64,000 nt of DNA from Chaenocephalus aceratus (taxonomy: Eukaryota > Chordata > Actinopteri > Perciformes > Channichthyidae): the NCBI GenBank assembly GCA_023974075.1, contig JAMFTG010000200.1:1-64000 (forward strand), written 5' to 3'. Below the pieces are notes generated by a model. That model was not told where the DNA came from and did not search any database. It saw only the letters and a list, made by a program, of their open reading frames with translations. This document shows, piece by piece, positions 23,762 to 33,741 of this stretch (position 1 is the first letter of the stretch; each line of letters starts with the position of its first letter). The position numbers and the translations under genes are program-made.

Positions 23762-24580
23762 AATAATAATAATATATTTAATTTATATAGCGCTTCTCAT
23801 CTGCCAAGACAAATCTCGAAGTGCTTCACAACAAGGGATACTGATACGCTTTGAGATAATAAAAGACAAATAATTGTAATAATAAGAAATCAAAAAATAA
23901 AATATAAAATAGAGTACAAAAATAAAAGTCGGAGATAGCGATAAAAATGGCAGTACTCCAGGTGTACCGTGCTCAAAGTTTATCGGAAGGCCTGCCGAAA
24001 GAAGAGGGTCTTAAGGCCGGGTTTGAAGACCTCGGTGGAAGGGGCAGATCTCAGCTGATCTGGGAGGGAGTTCCAGAGGCGCGGGGCGAATGAGCAGAAG
24101 GCTCGGTCTCCCATTGTCCGGAGACGTGTGCGGGGGATGTAGAGAAGAGGAGCGTGGCTGGAGCGGAGAGAGCGGGTAGATGTCTGGGTATGAATGAGGT
24201 CACAGAGGTATTTTGGGCTTTGTCCATTCAGGGCTCTGTACGTGAGGAGCAGAACCTTGAACTGGATCCTGTACTGGACTGGGAGCCAGTGTAGTTTTGC
24301 AAGTATGGGGGTTATGTGTGCGGACCTTTTTGTACCGGTGAGAACTCTGGCTGTGCTGTTCTGGACTAGTTGCAAGCGGTTGATGGATTTGGCTGGGAGA
24401 CCGGAGAGGAGTGCATTGCAGTAATCTAGTCTCGAGAAGACGAGTGCATGAACCAGTTTTTTGATGTCATCAGTTGAGAGTGAGGGCTTCAGTCGGGAAA
24501 TGTTTTTCAGGTGAAAGAAGGAGGTCTTGGTGATATGTTTGATGTGGGCTTGGAAAGACAGAGCTTTGTACGTTACCTTG
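23762..24580 (-). mobile_element. L2-clade LINE, 5'-truncated, C-terminal coding part open
   Basis: The minus strand is open from about 24570 to 23980 and encodes the carboxy-terminal region of an L2-like ORF2: [55 protein letters not shown] and [14 protein letters not shown]. This is the segment downstream of the reverse transcriptase palm. The 3' UTR ends in tttatatagcgcttctcat with an (AAT)n tail at 23762. The reverse transcriptase itself is missing. It was inserted in the left terminal repeat of the Ginger-like element. Confidence 0.85.
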
Positions 24581-24584
24581 TATT

Positions 24585-25212
24585 AGCTTTACAGCTTTGA
24601 TTATAATAAGTTCAAGGTAAACATTAACTGAGGATATCAGTTCAAAGTAATACACACCAATGAGCACGTTGAGAGGAGGAAGATGGGGAAATCTCACATC
24701 TTAAATAAACCGCAGAATTGAAAGGGTGTGTGAGAGTGTGACGTGTGTAGCCTATATGAAATGTCAGTTCAAGATGCCTGCGATGCTTCATATGTTATCT
24801 GTTTGGAGTTGAGATACACAATATACTGTATGGTGACTATCTACCCTAATCTATACTTAAGCCACTGTGTTGCTTTTAAAACCCGATAACGTCCCTGGTC
24901 AACATGAACCCAACAGTACCAATGGTCCAAGCAGTGATACAATACAACACTTTGCCTGGCACATTATTCATATACTAGGTTATTGATGCATACCTATGAG
25001 ATACAATTAATAAAAGTAACTACATGAAGTCATGTATGTTGAGAAAAGGTAATAACCCAGATTCTCTGAGGAGAGAAGTAGCAATGTCCAGCCTCAGCTC
25101 GTGCACTGCCTTCTGGGAGCTTTCAAACTCAAGTGCCTCCCCCAGTCAAATCTTCTCTGCAAACTGAAGAGAACTCTGATTAGTATCTGGACGGCACGGT
25201 CTATGATTCTCC
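24585..25212. other. Interior of the Ginger-like element, nothing identified
   Basis: Noncoding to my reading. It would correspond to the 3' end of the element's transcript. Confidence 0.35.
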
Positions 25213-25220
25213 CTCTAATG

Positions 25221-26347
25221 CAGTGGTTCTCAAACTTGTCCTCTCATTCCCCGCTTTGAACAGGTGGGCCTTTTCAAGCCCCACCTGTTCCTCATCGCTC
25301 CAATAAAATGGTAGGCCAAGCTTAAAATTGTCAAATGTATCGTTCGATAACAGGGTTCTCCAACTTTTTTTAGGATGAGAGCTATGCACCCCCAGGAAGA
25401 TTTTTTTTAAATGTTGAAGTTGAATGCATCAATCTGGTGCACTTTGAGCTAGGGCTGCTCAATTAAATCGTATTTTAATCGCAATTATGATTTTGGCTTG
25501 CAACGATTATGAAAACAACATAATCGAAATAAAACGATTTAATTTATTTTTTAAATAGGTTTTTCAGTTGAATTATACTTAAAGTTCAGGGTAATCAACT
25601 GTTAAAAACATACTTTTCAAATTATTTTCTTCAATAAATTGATGTTTTTCAAAGTAAATGGTTAATCGTTTTTAATAATCGTGATATCAATTATTGACCC
25701 AAATAATCGAGATTATGATTTTTGCCATAATCGAGCCGCCCTACTTTGAGCCCAACATGAATTTATGGATACAGCTCTCAACACTCAGATGAAAGGGAGC
25801 TGTATACTTTTCAGTAATCCAAACATCTTTAGAATATGATCACAACAAATCATTTAAACTTGTTTATTCTTATCTTATGTTACCTAGTTAGCATTCTTTC
25901 TTTTTATTTCTGCATATTTGACTAATCACTCCCCTTTTAAACTTTTTACTGTCCTATAGTACACATTGGAATGATTTCTTACTTTATTTTGTACAACTTT
26001 ATTAAATAGATAAAGGTGTGCTCTCTCGCTCCACATTGCTTTTCTTCCCGACTGCAACGCTGTTGTGTGTGTCTGTGAGAGCGTTTCACACGTGTGTATG
26101 AGAGATTTTTACCAGTGGCGAGCCTGTCTATGAGGGCCTAAGATATTCTACAAAATAATATTTAAAAACATTAAAACAAATATAATTATTTGTTTTGATA
26201 TTCCACCAGTGTATAAATAATAAATAAATGTGAAAAAAAAATGTAAGAATTTTTTTTTTTTTTTAAATACTTTTTTTTTTTCGCGACCCACCTATCACAT
26301 CTCTGCGCCCCACCAGTGGGACGCGCCCCACACTTTGAGAAACGCTG
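25221..26347. mobile_element. hAT-Charlie-like element with CTCTAATG duplication
   Basis: Left end CAGTGGTTCTCAAAC, right end the complement of CAGCGTTTCTCAAAG. CTCTAATG is duplicated at 25213-25220 and 26348-26355. The internal phrase gaagattttttttaaatgtt followed by gcatcaatctggtgcact also occurs at about 14320-14390 and, inverted, at 38410-38460, showing related fragments elsewhere. Split by a smaller hAT (25450-25743). No transposase. Confidence 0.85.
25450..25743. mobile_element. Short hAT MITE with CTTTGAGC duplication
   Basis: A 294-bp element with ends TAGGGCTGCTCAATTAAATC and the complement of TAGGGCGGCTCGATTAT. CTTTGAGC is duplicated at 25442-25449 and 25744-25751. Rich in taatcg repeats. 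Nested in the preceding hAT. Confidence 0.9.
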
Positions 26348-26482
26348 CTCTAATGGAATACAGACGAATGACCCAACAGATTTAAAGAATGACATGCTGT
26401 ATATGTGTAGTTTGACACAATTCAATACATCTTTGATAAAGATGTATAAAAGCAAGTCAAGATATTCAGTCTAATTGCTACT

Positions 26483-27804
26483 GAATTTGAGTTTGAGAGG
26501 CCAGGACACCACAGGACGTGCTGTCTTGTTGGTGATTATGGGGGAGGGTGCTGCATGTCCACCTTGACGCCTTGCAGCCTTTCATCCTCATAAAGGCTCT
26601 ACGGCAGGGGTGTCAAACTCAAGGCCCGGGGGCCACATTCGGCCCGCGACTTCGTTTTATGTGGCCCCACAAGAGCTTGCAAAGAATATAATATGTTTAT
26701 TATACGGTTACATGCCACTTTACAGAAGCATGTTGCCCATAAACTACATGTCCCACAATGCATCTCAAATATGACTTTTTTCTCAGAATTTGCCTTTTTT
26801 TCTTCAAAATATGCATTTTTTCATAGAATTCCTTTTTCTCAGAATTTTTATTTCAAAATGTCACTTCTATTTCTTTTTTCTCCAGAATTTGGCTTTTCTT
26901 TTTAAATCATTTTGGGACATACGCACTGAAGAGACTTGCAATTATTTGCCCTAGACTTCTGCTTTCAGACGTAGTTAATTATGAAGTTATTACCCTATCA
27001 GATAATAATCCAATGCAGAGGCAATGATGTAATATAATACATTATTTTATATATATGATATATTTATATATGTATTTTTATATAGTCTTAAAGTTACAAC
27101 CGGCCCTTTGAGTGCAACCATAATGCTGATGTGGCCCGCGAGGAAATTGAGTTTGACACCCCTGCTCTACGGTATGTAGATAGTACATGTGTCAAGATGC
27201 AGCACATCATTGTCAAAAAACTCATACAACACCGGAACTAGTACACTGTATCAAATGTACCTTGTAGACTGTAGGCACACCCTCATGTTGCCTTTCCCTT
27301 CTCCAAGTGGATCCAAGAAGAGGGGTTTCTTCTCATGGGGGTACATTTATTATTCACATGGAAACACAACATGCATTAGGCAGGAACCATTAGGCGGGTA
27401 CGATGTATTGTTTAGATGTTATCAATAATAAGTGACAGCATGTATGTGTGGCCCGGTTATCTTGCAAATCACTAATTATATATGGTGTATACAGCATACA
27501 GTATACAGACTGGAGCTTAACATATGCTCCTATTCTCACCACCAACATCCAGTGATGGTTCTCGTTCACCATTCCCACGATGACTGTGTGCCATTGGATC
27601 AACCTGAGAGTAGTTGCAAAAGTATTACATTCCTGTTGAATTCACATTTGCAACATTTATAAATGCAAAGTCATTCCAATCATGTACACACCCGGATTCT
27701 TCCACATGTGTGTTTCCAGATGGCGGTCATAGCGCAGCTGTCAATAACAGCTGCCGTAACTGGTTGCATGTTCTTCCAATGAGAGTAAGGTAGGCATTGA
27801 TCAC
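26483..27804 (-). pseudogene. Ulp1-type (C48) cysteine protease exons of a transposon
   Basis: Four minus-strand exons together give the catalytic parts of a SUMO-protease-like domain. 27804-27713 (acceptor ttctcaaag) reads VINAYLTLIGRTCNQ then, after a frame shift, SCAMTAIWK. 27603-27540 (acceptor ctctcag) reads VIVGMVNENHHWMLV with the catalytic histidine. 27340-27261 reads KKPLFLDPLGEGKGNMRVC with the aspartate and ends in AG/gtacat. 26598-26483 (acceptor ccgtag) joins it in phase and reads RWTC then HQQDSTSCGVL with the glutamine and cysteine. All four catalytic positions can be seen. Damage: one frame shift in the first exon, a missing acceptor before the third, a stop soon after SCGVL, and a hAT in the last intron. 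A further possible exon (WEGWTRPPFKNRAIQTLVQL) lies at about 28095-28019. Confidence 0.7.
26605..27164. mobile_element. hAT element inserted at a Ulp1 splice acceptor
   Basis: Perfect termini CAGGGGTGTCAAACTC at both ends, with CTCTACGG duplicated at 26597-26604 and 27165-27172. A 560-bp MITE with no transposase. The duplicated site includes the acceptor of the last Ulp1 exon, so both copies carry an acceptor-like ccgtag on the minus strand. Confidence 0.95.
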
Positions 27805-28205
27805 CTTTGAGAACAATGATCACAATTAAAAAGAGGCATGTTTACTGTAATACTATCAACTACATTGTTGTGACGTCACTGAATTTCCTTTTATGATTTA
27901 AGTCAATAAAACTGTAATACAATGTTTTGTGATTTTAATTTAAACAATATTGCCCATTAGGGAACGGAATTATATAAAATATAAAAAGATAAATTATAAT
28001 GTGACAAACCTCACTCTCCAGCTGGACCAGTGTTTGTATGGCCCTATTTTTGAAAGGAGGACGTGTCCATCCTTCCCAGCCCATGATGAAAAAAATACAT
28101 TCATGCACCAACCATGATATAGTTAAAGAATTAGTTCATGTTTACATAATTACTATTCAAATGTAACACTCAATATCAAAACACACCTACATGTCACACT
28201 CCTAG

Positions 28206-28565
28206 GTTTATGTCACACTTGTAGTTTTGTATGTTTGCTGTCATGTTTTCCTCCTGGTTATCGTCTGGTCCTCCTCCCTGTGTTTTGTTCCCGTCGTTAG
28301 TTTCCCTGGTGTGTCTCGTTGTCTGATTGTGTTCACCTGTGGCCCTCGTGTTTCTCCTCCCCTGCCCGGCTGTTTCTCGTCTCCTGATTACCCCTCCCTG
28401 TATTTAGTCTTGTCTCCTCCTGTGTTCAGTGTTGGTGCTTCTTTTGTTTGTGACCCAGTTCACCGTAGAGTGTTTTGTTTGTTCCAAGTTTACTCAAGAC
28501 CTTGAAATAAAGGTATTATTAAGTGTTATCTGCGTTTGGGTCCTACCTGCTTCGCTTCGCTCTGC
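28206..28565 (+). repeat. 5' LTR of a Ty3/Gypsy-type element
   Basis: A pyrimidine-rich stretch starts TGTCACACTTGTAG, carries aaataaagg at about 28507 and ends in the phrase tgggtcctacctgct, which typically closes this class of fish Gypsy LTR. It is followed by the gag leader (aagcaccaaccaagaaat). The exact 3' edge is uncertain. No second LTR is seen downstream. Confidence 0.6.
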
Positions 28566-28850
28566 GTATCAGAAAGCACCAACCAAGAAATCAACCCAGC
28601 AGATCCGTTCGAGCTGGATTTATTGAATTATTTCTTTTTTTTGGCTAACTGCTCGGATCGATGGAAGAGAGCACCCGGAGTTCAGGAGCGAGAGGCTGTG
28701 TTGTCGGAGGCGCGCCAGATGGCTAGAGAGAAACCAGGTTTGGTGAAGTTCTTACCTGGCTGGATTCCCGGCCTGCTAGCCCCAGGCATGCTAGCTCCCT
28801 GTCTCCCAATTCCCAACCTGGTACCATACGCCTCGGTGGGTTCCGTCTGA
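28566..28850 (+). pseudogene. Gypsy gag amino-terminal region
   Basis: The frame reads NPADPFELDLLNYF, APGVQEREAVLSEARQMA and then KFLPGWIPGLLAPGMLAPCL, similar to the start of gag in fish Gypsy elements. The family's expected start codon position reads ATC instead of ATG (aaatcaacccagcagatcc), and the frame ends in TGA at about 28850. Gag would form the virus-like particle. This copy is dead. Confidence 0.55.
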
Positions 28851-29179
28851 AGTCAACCCATGCTTCTGCCCCAGTTCCTGCTCCTGTCTAGGAGTCGTAT
28901 TCTGGAACTCGTCTGGCTTATGGAGGTCCACGGAGTATTCAGGTGGCTGCTAAGAGAAGGAGTCGCAAGGCCAGGCTAGCAGCCCGAGCCCCAGGCCCCA
29001 GAAGCCATGGGCCCGACTCCAGTTTCGGCTACAGGGCTGCCTCCCCAGCCGACGCCAGCTCCCCGAGTCTTGTCGGCGTACCGGCCGACTCCAGCACCTC
29101 GTCTCCTGCTGGCTCTCCAGCCGACACCAGCTCCCTGTATCCTGTCGGCGTACCGACCGACACAAGTTCCTTCTCAAGA

Positions 29180-29812
29180 CCCTTCTCAAGACCCATCTCA
29201 AGTCCCCTCTCGACTTCCCTCTCGACTTCCCTCTCAAGTTCCTTCTCAAGTCCCCTCTCAAGTCTCCTCTCAAGTCTCCTCTCGAGCTACCTCTCGAGTC
29301 ACCTCTCAAGTCCCCTCTCGAGTCTCCTCTCGAGTTCCCTCTCAAGTCACCTCTCAAATTCCCTCTTGGGTCACCTCTCAAGTCACCTTTCGAGTCCCCT
29401 CTCGAGTCCCCTCTCGAGTCCCCTCTCGAGTCTCCTCTCAAGTCTCCTCTCGAGTTCCCTCTCAAGTCAACTCTCAAGTTTCCTCTCAAGTCTCCTCTCG
29501 AGTTCCCTCTCAAGTCCCCTCTCAGGTCCCCTCTCGAGTCCCCTCTCAAGTCACCTCTCGAGTCTCCTCTCAAGTCTCCTCTCAAGTCCCCTCTCAGGTC
29601 CCATCTCGAGTCTCTTCTCGAGTCCTCTCTCAAGTTCCCTCTCAAGTCCCCTCTCAAGTCTCCTCTCAAGTTCCCTATCGAGTCCCCTCTCAAGTCATCT
29701 CTCGAGTCTCCGTTCAAGTTCCCTCTCGAGATCTCTTTCAAGTCACCTCTCGAGTCAACTCTCAAGTTTCCTCTCGAGTTCCCTCTCAAGCCCTCTCTCA
29801 AGTTCCCACTCA
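29180..29812. repeat. 15-bp minisatellite (CCTCTCAAGTCCCCT-type)
   Basis: About 42 copies of a 15-bp unit alternating ctctcaagt and ctctcgagt with cccct, tccct or cacct. The variants are intermixed, so homogenisation was incomplete. Confidence 0.95.
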
Positions 29813-30250
29813 AGTGCCGTTGGAGGTTCCGCCGGGGGTCCTGCCAACCCTATGTCCTGTGCCGTTGGAGGTCCCACAGACTACTCTTCTGCCGGGGGTC
29901 CTGCCAACACCATGTCCTGTGCCGTTGGAGGTCCCGCAGACTGCTCTTCTGCCGGGGGTCCTGCCAACCCCATGTCCTGTGCCGTTGGAGGTCCCGCAGA
30001 CTGCTCTTCTGCCGGGGGTCCTGCCAACCCGATGTCCTGTGCCGTTGGAGGTTCCGCTGGGGGTTCTGCCAACCCTATGCCCTGTGCCGTTGGAGGTCCC
30101 GCAGACTACTCTTCCACCGGGGGTCCTGCCAACCCCATGTCCTGTGCCGTTGGAGGTCCCGCAGACTACTCTTCCACCGGGGGTCCTGCCAACCCTATGT
30201 CCTGTGCCGTTGGAGGTTCCGCCGACTGCTCTCCTGCCGGGGGTCCCCAT
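29813..30250. repeat. 60-bp minisatellite, ~7 copies
   Basis: The unit contains gccgttggaggtcccgcaga, ctgctcttctgccgggggtc and ctgccaaccccatgtcctgt. Two units are shortened. It lies directly between the 15-bp array and the next array. Confidence 0.95.
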
Positions 30251-30316
30251 CCATGGTCTCTGCCTTTTCCCCTCCACCCACCCTGCTGGACTTTGTTTTT
30301 TGGGACGTCTGGGATC

Positions 30317-31046
30317 CAGGTGGGGCTGACGGAGCAGCGGGTGGGGCTGACGGAGTAGCGGGTGGGGCTGATGGAGCAGCAGGTGGGGCTGACGGAGTGG
30401 CGGGTGGGGCTGACGGAGCGGCGGGTGGGGCTGACGGAGCGGCGGGTGGGGCTGATGGAGCAGGTGGGGCTGACGGAGCGGCGGGTGGGGCTGACGGAGC
30501 GGCGGGTGGGGCTGACGGAGCAGGTGGGGCTGACGGAGCAGCGGGTGGGGCTGATGGAGCAGGTGGGGCTGACGGAGCAGGTGGGGCTGATGGAGCAGCG
30601 GGTGGGGCTGACGGAGCAGCGGGTGGGGCTGACGGAGCAGGTGGGGCTGACGGAGCAGGTGGGGCTGACGGAGCAGGTGGGGCTGATGGAGCGGGTGGGG
30701 CTGATGGAGCAGCGGGTGGGGCTGATGGAGCAGCAGGTGGGGCTGACGGAGCAGCAGGTGGGGCTGACGGAGCAGGTGGGGCTGACGGAGCAGGTGGGGC
30801 TGACGAAGCAGGTGGGGCTGACGGAGCAGCGGGTGGGGCTGATGGAGCAGCAGGTGGGGCTGATGGAGCAGGTGGGGCTGATGGAGCAGCGGGTGGGGCT
30901 GACGGAGCAGGTGGGGCTGACGGAGCAGGTGGGGCTGACGGAGCAGGTGGGGCTGACGGAGCAGGTGGGGCTGACGGAGCAGGTGGGGCTGACGAAGCAG
31001 GTGGGGCTGATGGAGCAGCAGGTGGGGCTGATGGAGCAGCGGGTGG
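30317..31046. repeat. 15/18/21-bp GC-rich minisatellite (ggtggggctgacggagca)
   Basis: About 40 copies of ggtggggctgacggagca with or without gcg/gca inserts. All frames of the plus strand are long open frames (for example AAGGADG repeats), as are frames on the minus strand (SPTCSV and PPAPSA repeats). The array ends exactly where the integrase carboxy-terminus begins (31047). Confidence 0.95.
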
Positions 31047-32297
31047 GGCCAAGGAAGTTTGCCTCAAGCTTGCCACCTTTTCTTTGAAGGCTCCTGGCAT
31101 CCTGTCGCCACACCTGCATTTAGGAATGCCCTTTGCTCCCTGGTGCTTTTTTCCTGCTTGGAAATATTGCCATGGAGAATGTCCTTGGTTTCCTCAAGGT
31201 TTTTAACGCCCTGGGAAACCTTTTCCTCAGCCACAGCATCCTCAGCACTGCTGTCTACCTGTGAATACATGTTTTGATATTCCTTCAGTAAATGTTGTCA
31301 ACATTAACTTGATACACCTTAAGTTATATTGAGACGTGTTTACCAACCATGAAGTGTCCTGGCACCTCGGTTGGATACCGAGCCTCTCGGCCAAACATCA
31401 GAAAGTATGGTGAGAACTTAGTTGTCATCTGCTTTTTTGTTCTCAAGCCAAACATGACTGCATCAGGTACTCATCCAGTCTTCTGGTGTGTCTGCCACCA
31501 GCTTCCTGAGAGCTCTAAAAAAAATAACAGAATTGTACTGATAATAGTACTGATAATAGGCATTATATATATACTGTGTATATATATATGGTCCGACTGG
31601 CATTTGCCTCACCTTTGTATGGTGCCGTTCATCATCTCTACCAGCCCATTGGTTTGAGGGTGATTGGGCGAACAGAGACAATCCCCATCTTGGCACATAT
31701 TGATCTGTAAATATAAAGAACAATGTATACTGTAACGTTTGATATAGATGAAAACACAACTACAATATTTTTGCAAAAAATATTTAAACCATTTTCAAAA
31801 TGATTGACAAACTCTCTTCCTTGGTCAGACAGGATTCTTGTTGGCTCCTCAAACTGATGGAAACACTCCACAATGTCACCTCAGTTGCTGTTTGGTTTTC
31901 AGAGGATATGCTTGCGGCCATTCGGTGAGGTCGTCGCCCATAACGCAAATGTATACATTCCCACTATTGGTAGTTTTAAACCTGCCAATCAAGTCCATGC
32001 CAATGAGCTCAAAGGGATGCTCAACCTTGAAAAAAAGGAGAAATAATAATTATACATTTTATTCTGGATATAATGTTTGAGCATGTTGTGTAGGGAAAAT
32101 AATTCTGCTCAAATCAATCAGAGCTTTCTTCCTGTCTACATTATCTGCTGAGATGGATGTGAGGTAAATGTGTTTTGTGATACAACAACAGACATTGATT
32201 TTGAGAATGTGGTAAAAACTATTGCCTTTATTGGGGTATATTCCACCTCCTGTTTTATAGGATGAGCAGCTGCCTGGCACGCTGCACTTTCTGACAC
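31047..32297 (-). pseudogene. Integrase/transposase exons of a Ginger-like element
   Basis: Minus-strand exons spell a retroviral-type integrase. 32297-32226 is a zinc-finger remnant with ACQAAAHPIKQEVEYTPIK. 32025 to about 31770 (acceptor ttttttcaag) reads HPFELIGMDLIG and ICVMGDDLTEWPQAYPLKTK with the first aspartate, then after one frame shift CFHQFEEPTRILSDQGREFV with the second. 31704-31613 reads NHPQTNGLVEMMNGTIQR with the glutamate and ends CAAAG/gtgagg. 31514 to about 31343 joins it in phase (ALRKLVADTPEDWM), then shifts frame to AVMFGLRTKKQMTTKFSPYF. About 31290-31047 reads DSSAEDAVAEEKVSQGVKNL and ends in RKGGKLEANFLGP, a GPY/F-like motif. The closest families known to me are Ginger transposases and the host genes derived from them (KRBA2/GIN1-like). 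It is broken by two frame shifts and cut at 31047 by the minisatellite. Confidence 0.7.
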
Positions 32298-32394
32298 CTG
32301 TTCGAAACACATACACAGGTATATCTGAATAGTTCACACAGGACCAGAACAAATAGAACAGGTTCTTACATTTCTGTAACTTACAGTAGCGTAA

Positions 32395-32958
32395 AGCTAA
32401 TGCATGTGATGAACCATGAGAACCACGCTTAAATGGATGTTTTTGGATGTTTTGTAATGACATCGTGCAGGTTCCCGTTCCACAGAGGGAAAGGAGAGTG
32501 GACGAAGGAGCAGGTGCTCCTCTGTGCTCGGATTTAATCATTTCGAAAATCTTTTCTTCAGACAAAATAATAAAAGACCACAACACATGTGTCCTTATAT
32601 AATTGGCCTTTTAGTCAAACATTGGAATGGGTCACCTTGACCCCAAATCTGCAATGTGGGTTATCTGAAGATATTGATTACTTTGCGTCTCAACAGATGA
32701 TCCGAGCAGGCTTTGCTGTTGCTGCGGGTGGAGGAGCAGGATGAAGCACATTGGGTCATTTCCTATTGCACATTACAAATAAAGAAAATTAGCAGAAATA
32801 TGTTTCCAGACTTTATCAACATAACATTTGCGTTGGTAATTGCTACTATATTTGGCATCTTCAGCATTAACTGATAAAGGATTCATGTTTTGCTTGTTTT
32901 TCCATACATTTTGGTTGAAAATGTATTTCTTTCTCAAAACACAACATTTATGTTTTTG
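32395..32958 (-). repeat. Right terminal inverted repeat of the Ginger-like element
   Basis: Inverse copy of 23184-23761. It includes tcaccttgaccccaaatctg, the phrase gatccgagcaggctttgctg and the phrase aataataaaagaccacaaca. It lies immediately upstream of the integrase exons on the minus strand, as expected for the 5' terminus. Target duplications were not found at the outer edges. Confidence 0.65.
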
Positions 32959-33059
32959 AAAGATTTCGATAATTGAAGGAATGGTTAGAATGTTAGTGGG
33001 AAATACATTAGAGATATTCTATTATCATAAACAAATCCCATAATGTAAGTATTTATTGT

Positions 33060-33371
33060 TTTCTCAGATTTGCTGTGACATTTGTCGGCGGTGGTACCAC
33101 CACCGATGTGTACAAAGGCCTCCAGCGGATCAACCGTACTCGTGCCCTGGATGCACATAATGCCCCGAAGGGACGATCATTAACTGTCCACTGTCATTTC
33201 AACCAATGCAACTATTGTTTGGCTTGTCATAAAATGCCCCCCCCCCCCCCCCCAAAAGAGGTTTATATGAATCCCTCCGTCGTCAAGCATTTTTCAGGGT
33301 ATGGTTCTAGGACTGGTACCAATAAATGGAGCAAGTTTCATGAATGTGACACTTGTATTTTGTACGCATAG
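33060..33371 (+). other. Unassigned open stretch with poly-C run
   Basis: A plus-strand frame of about 98 codons reads GGGTTTDVYKGLQRINRTRA, HCHFNQCNYCLACHKM, then a proline run encoded by a 17-C tract, and HFSGYGSRTGTNKWSKF. A cluster of cysteines and histidines (HCHF..C..CLACH) could be a zinc-binding motif. I do not recognise the family. It may be a decayed exon. Confidence 0.25.
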
Positions 33372-33663
33372 CGTATATATAATAATATGCTGACAAAGAC
33401 TATGTAACATTTGTAAACATATATTTTGATTATTAGATGACAACTATGTAAAATTAAACAATACAAATACAAACGAATAAAAGAACAGGGGGAAGACCAA
33501 GATGCAGCCGTGCAAATGTCTTCCACTGTCTTCCAAATGTGCAAATAAACTTTTCTGAAGCGTTTTTGTTAGTTTAACTTTTATTGGTTCAAGCTAATTT
33601 TTCTTTGTACAAATGATATGCTTTGAAAACGTGATCCAGAATCAGATGTTTCCATCAAGCCGC

Positions 33664-33741
33664 TTTAATCAATCAATCAATGTTTATTTATATAGCCCAA
33701 TATCACAAATGTTACATTTGTCTCAGTGGTCTTCACAGTGT
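33664..33741 (-). mobile_element. Short retroposon tail present only in copy 1
   Basis: caatcaatcaatgtttattt and atatagcccaatatcacaaa are the antisense 3' end of a fish LINE/SINE with a (TTGA)n tail. The duplicate at 54930 lacks it (gccgcttttagtgacat), so the insertion postdates the duplication or was lost from copy 2. Confidence 0.75.

Larger units (their letters stand above)
28943..30358 (+). pseudogene. Gag-derived frame expanded by tandem repeats
   Basis: A 471-codon open frame begins with a basic MAAKRRSRKARLAARAPG, reads through SYLSSHLSSPLSS-type repeats, then AVGGPADCSSAGGPANPMSC repeats, and ends in GIQVGLTEQRVGLTE. The +1-type companion frame (29007-30329) is also open and proline/valine-rich (TPAPRVLSAYRPTPAP, QVPSRVPS), and on codon grounds it may be the original gag linker. 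Openness in several frames is explained by 15-bp and 60-bp units. Probably not a functional protein. Confidence 0.4.

Noticed and set aside
30166..31119. ~300-codon minus-strand frames rich in Ser-Pro-Thr or Ala-Pro
   Set aside because: Antisense reading of the GC-rich minisatellite. Only the first ~25 codons (to LEANFLGP) are real integrase sequence.
32059..32586. 175-codon minus-strand frame beside the integrase
   Set aside because: It crosses the terminal repeat, introns and exons in a frame different from the integrase motifs; no domain recognised.
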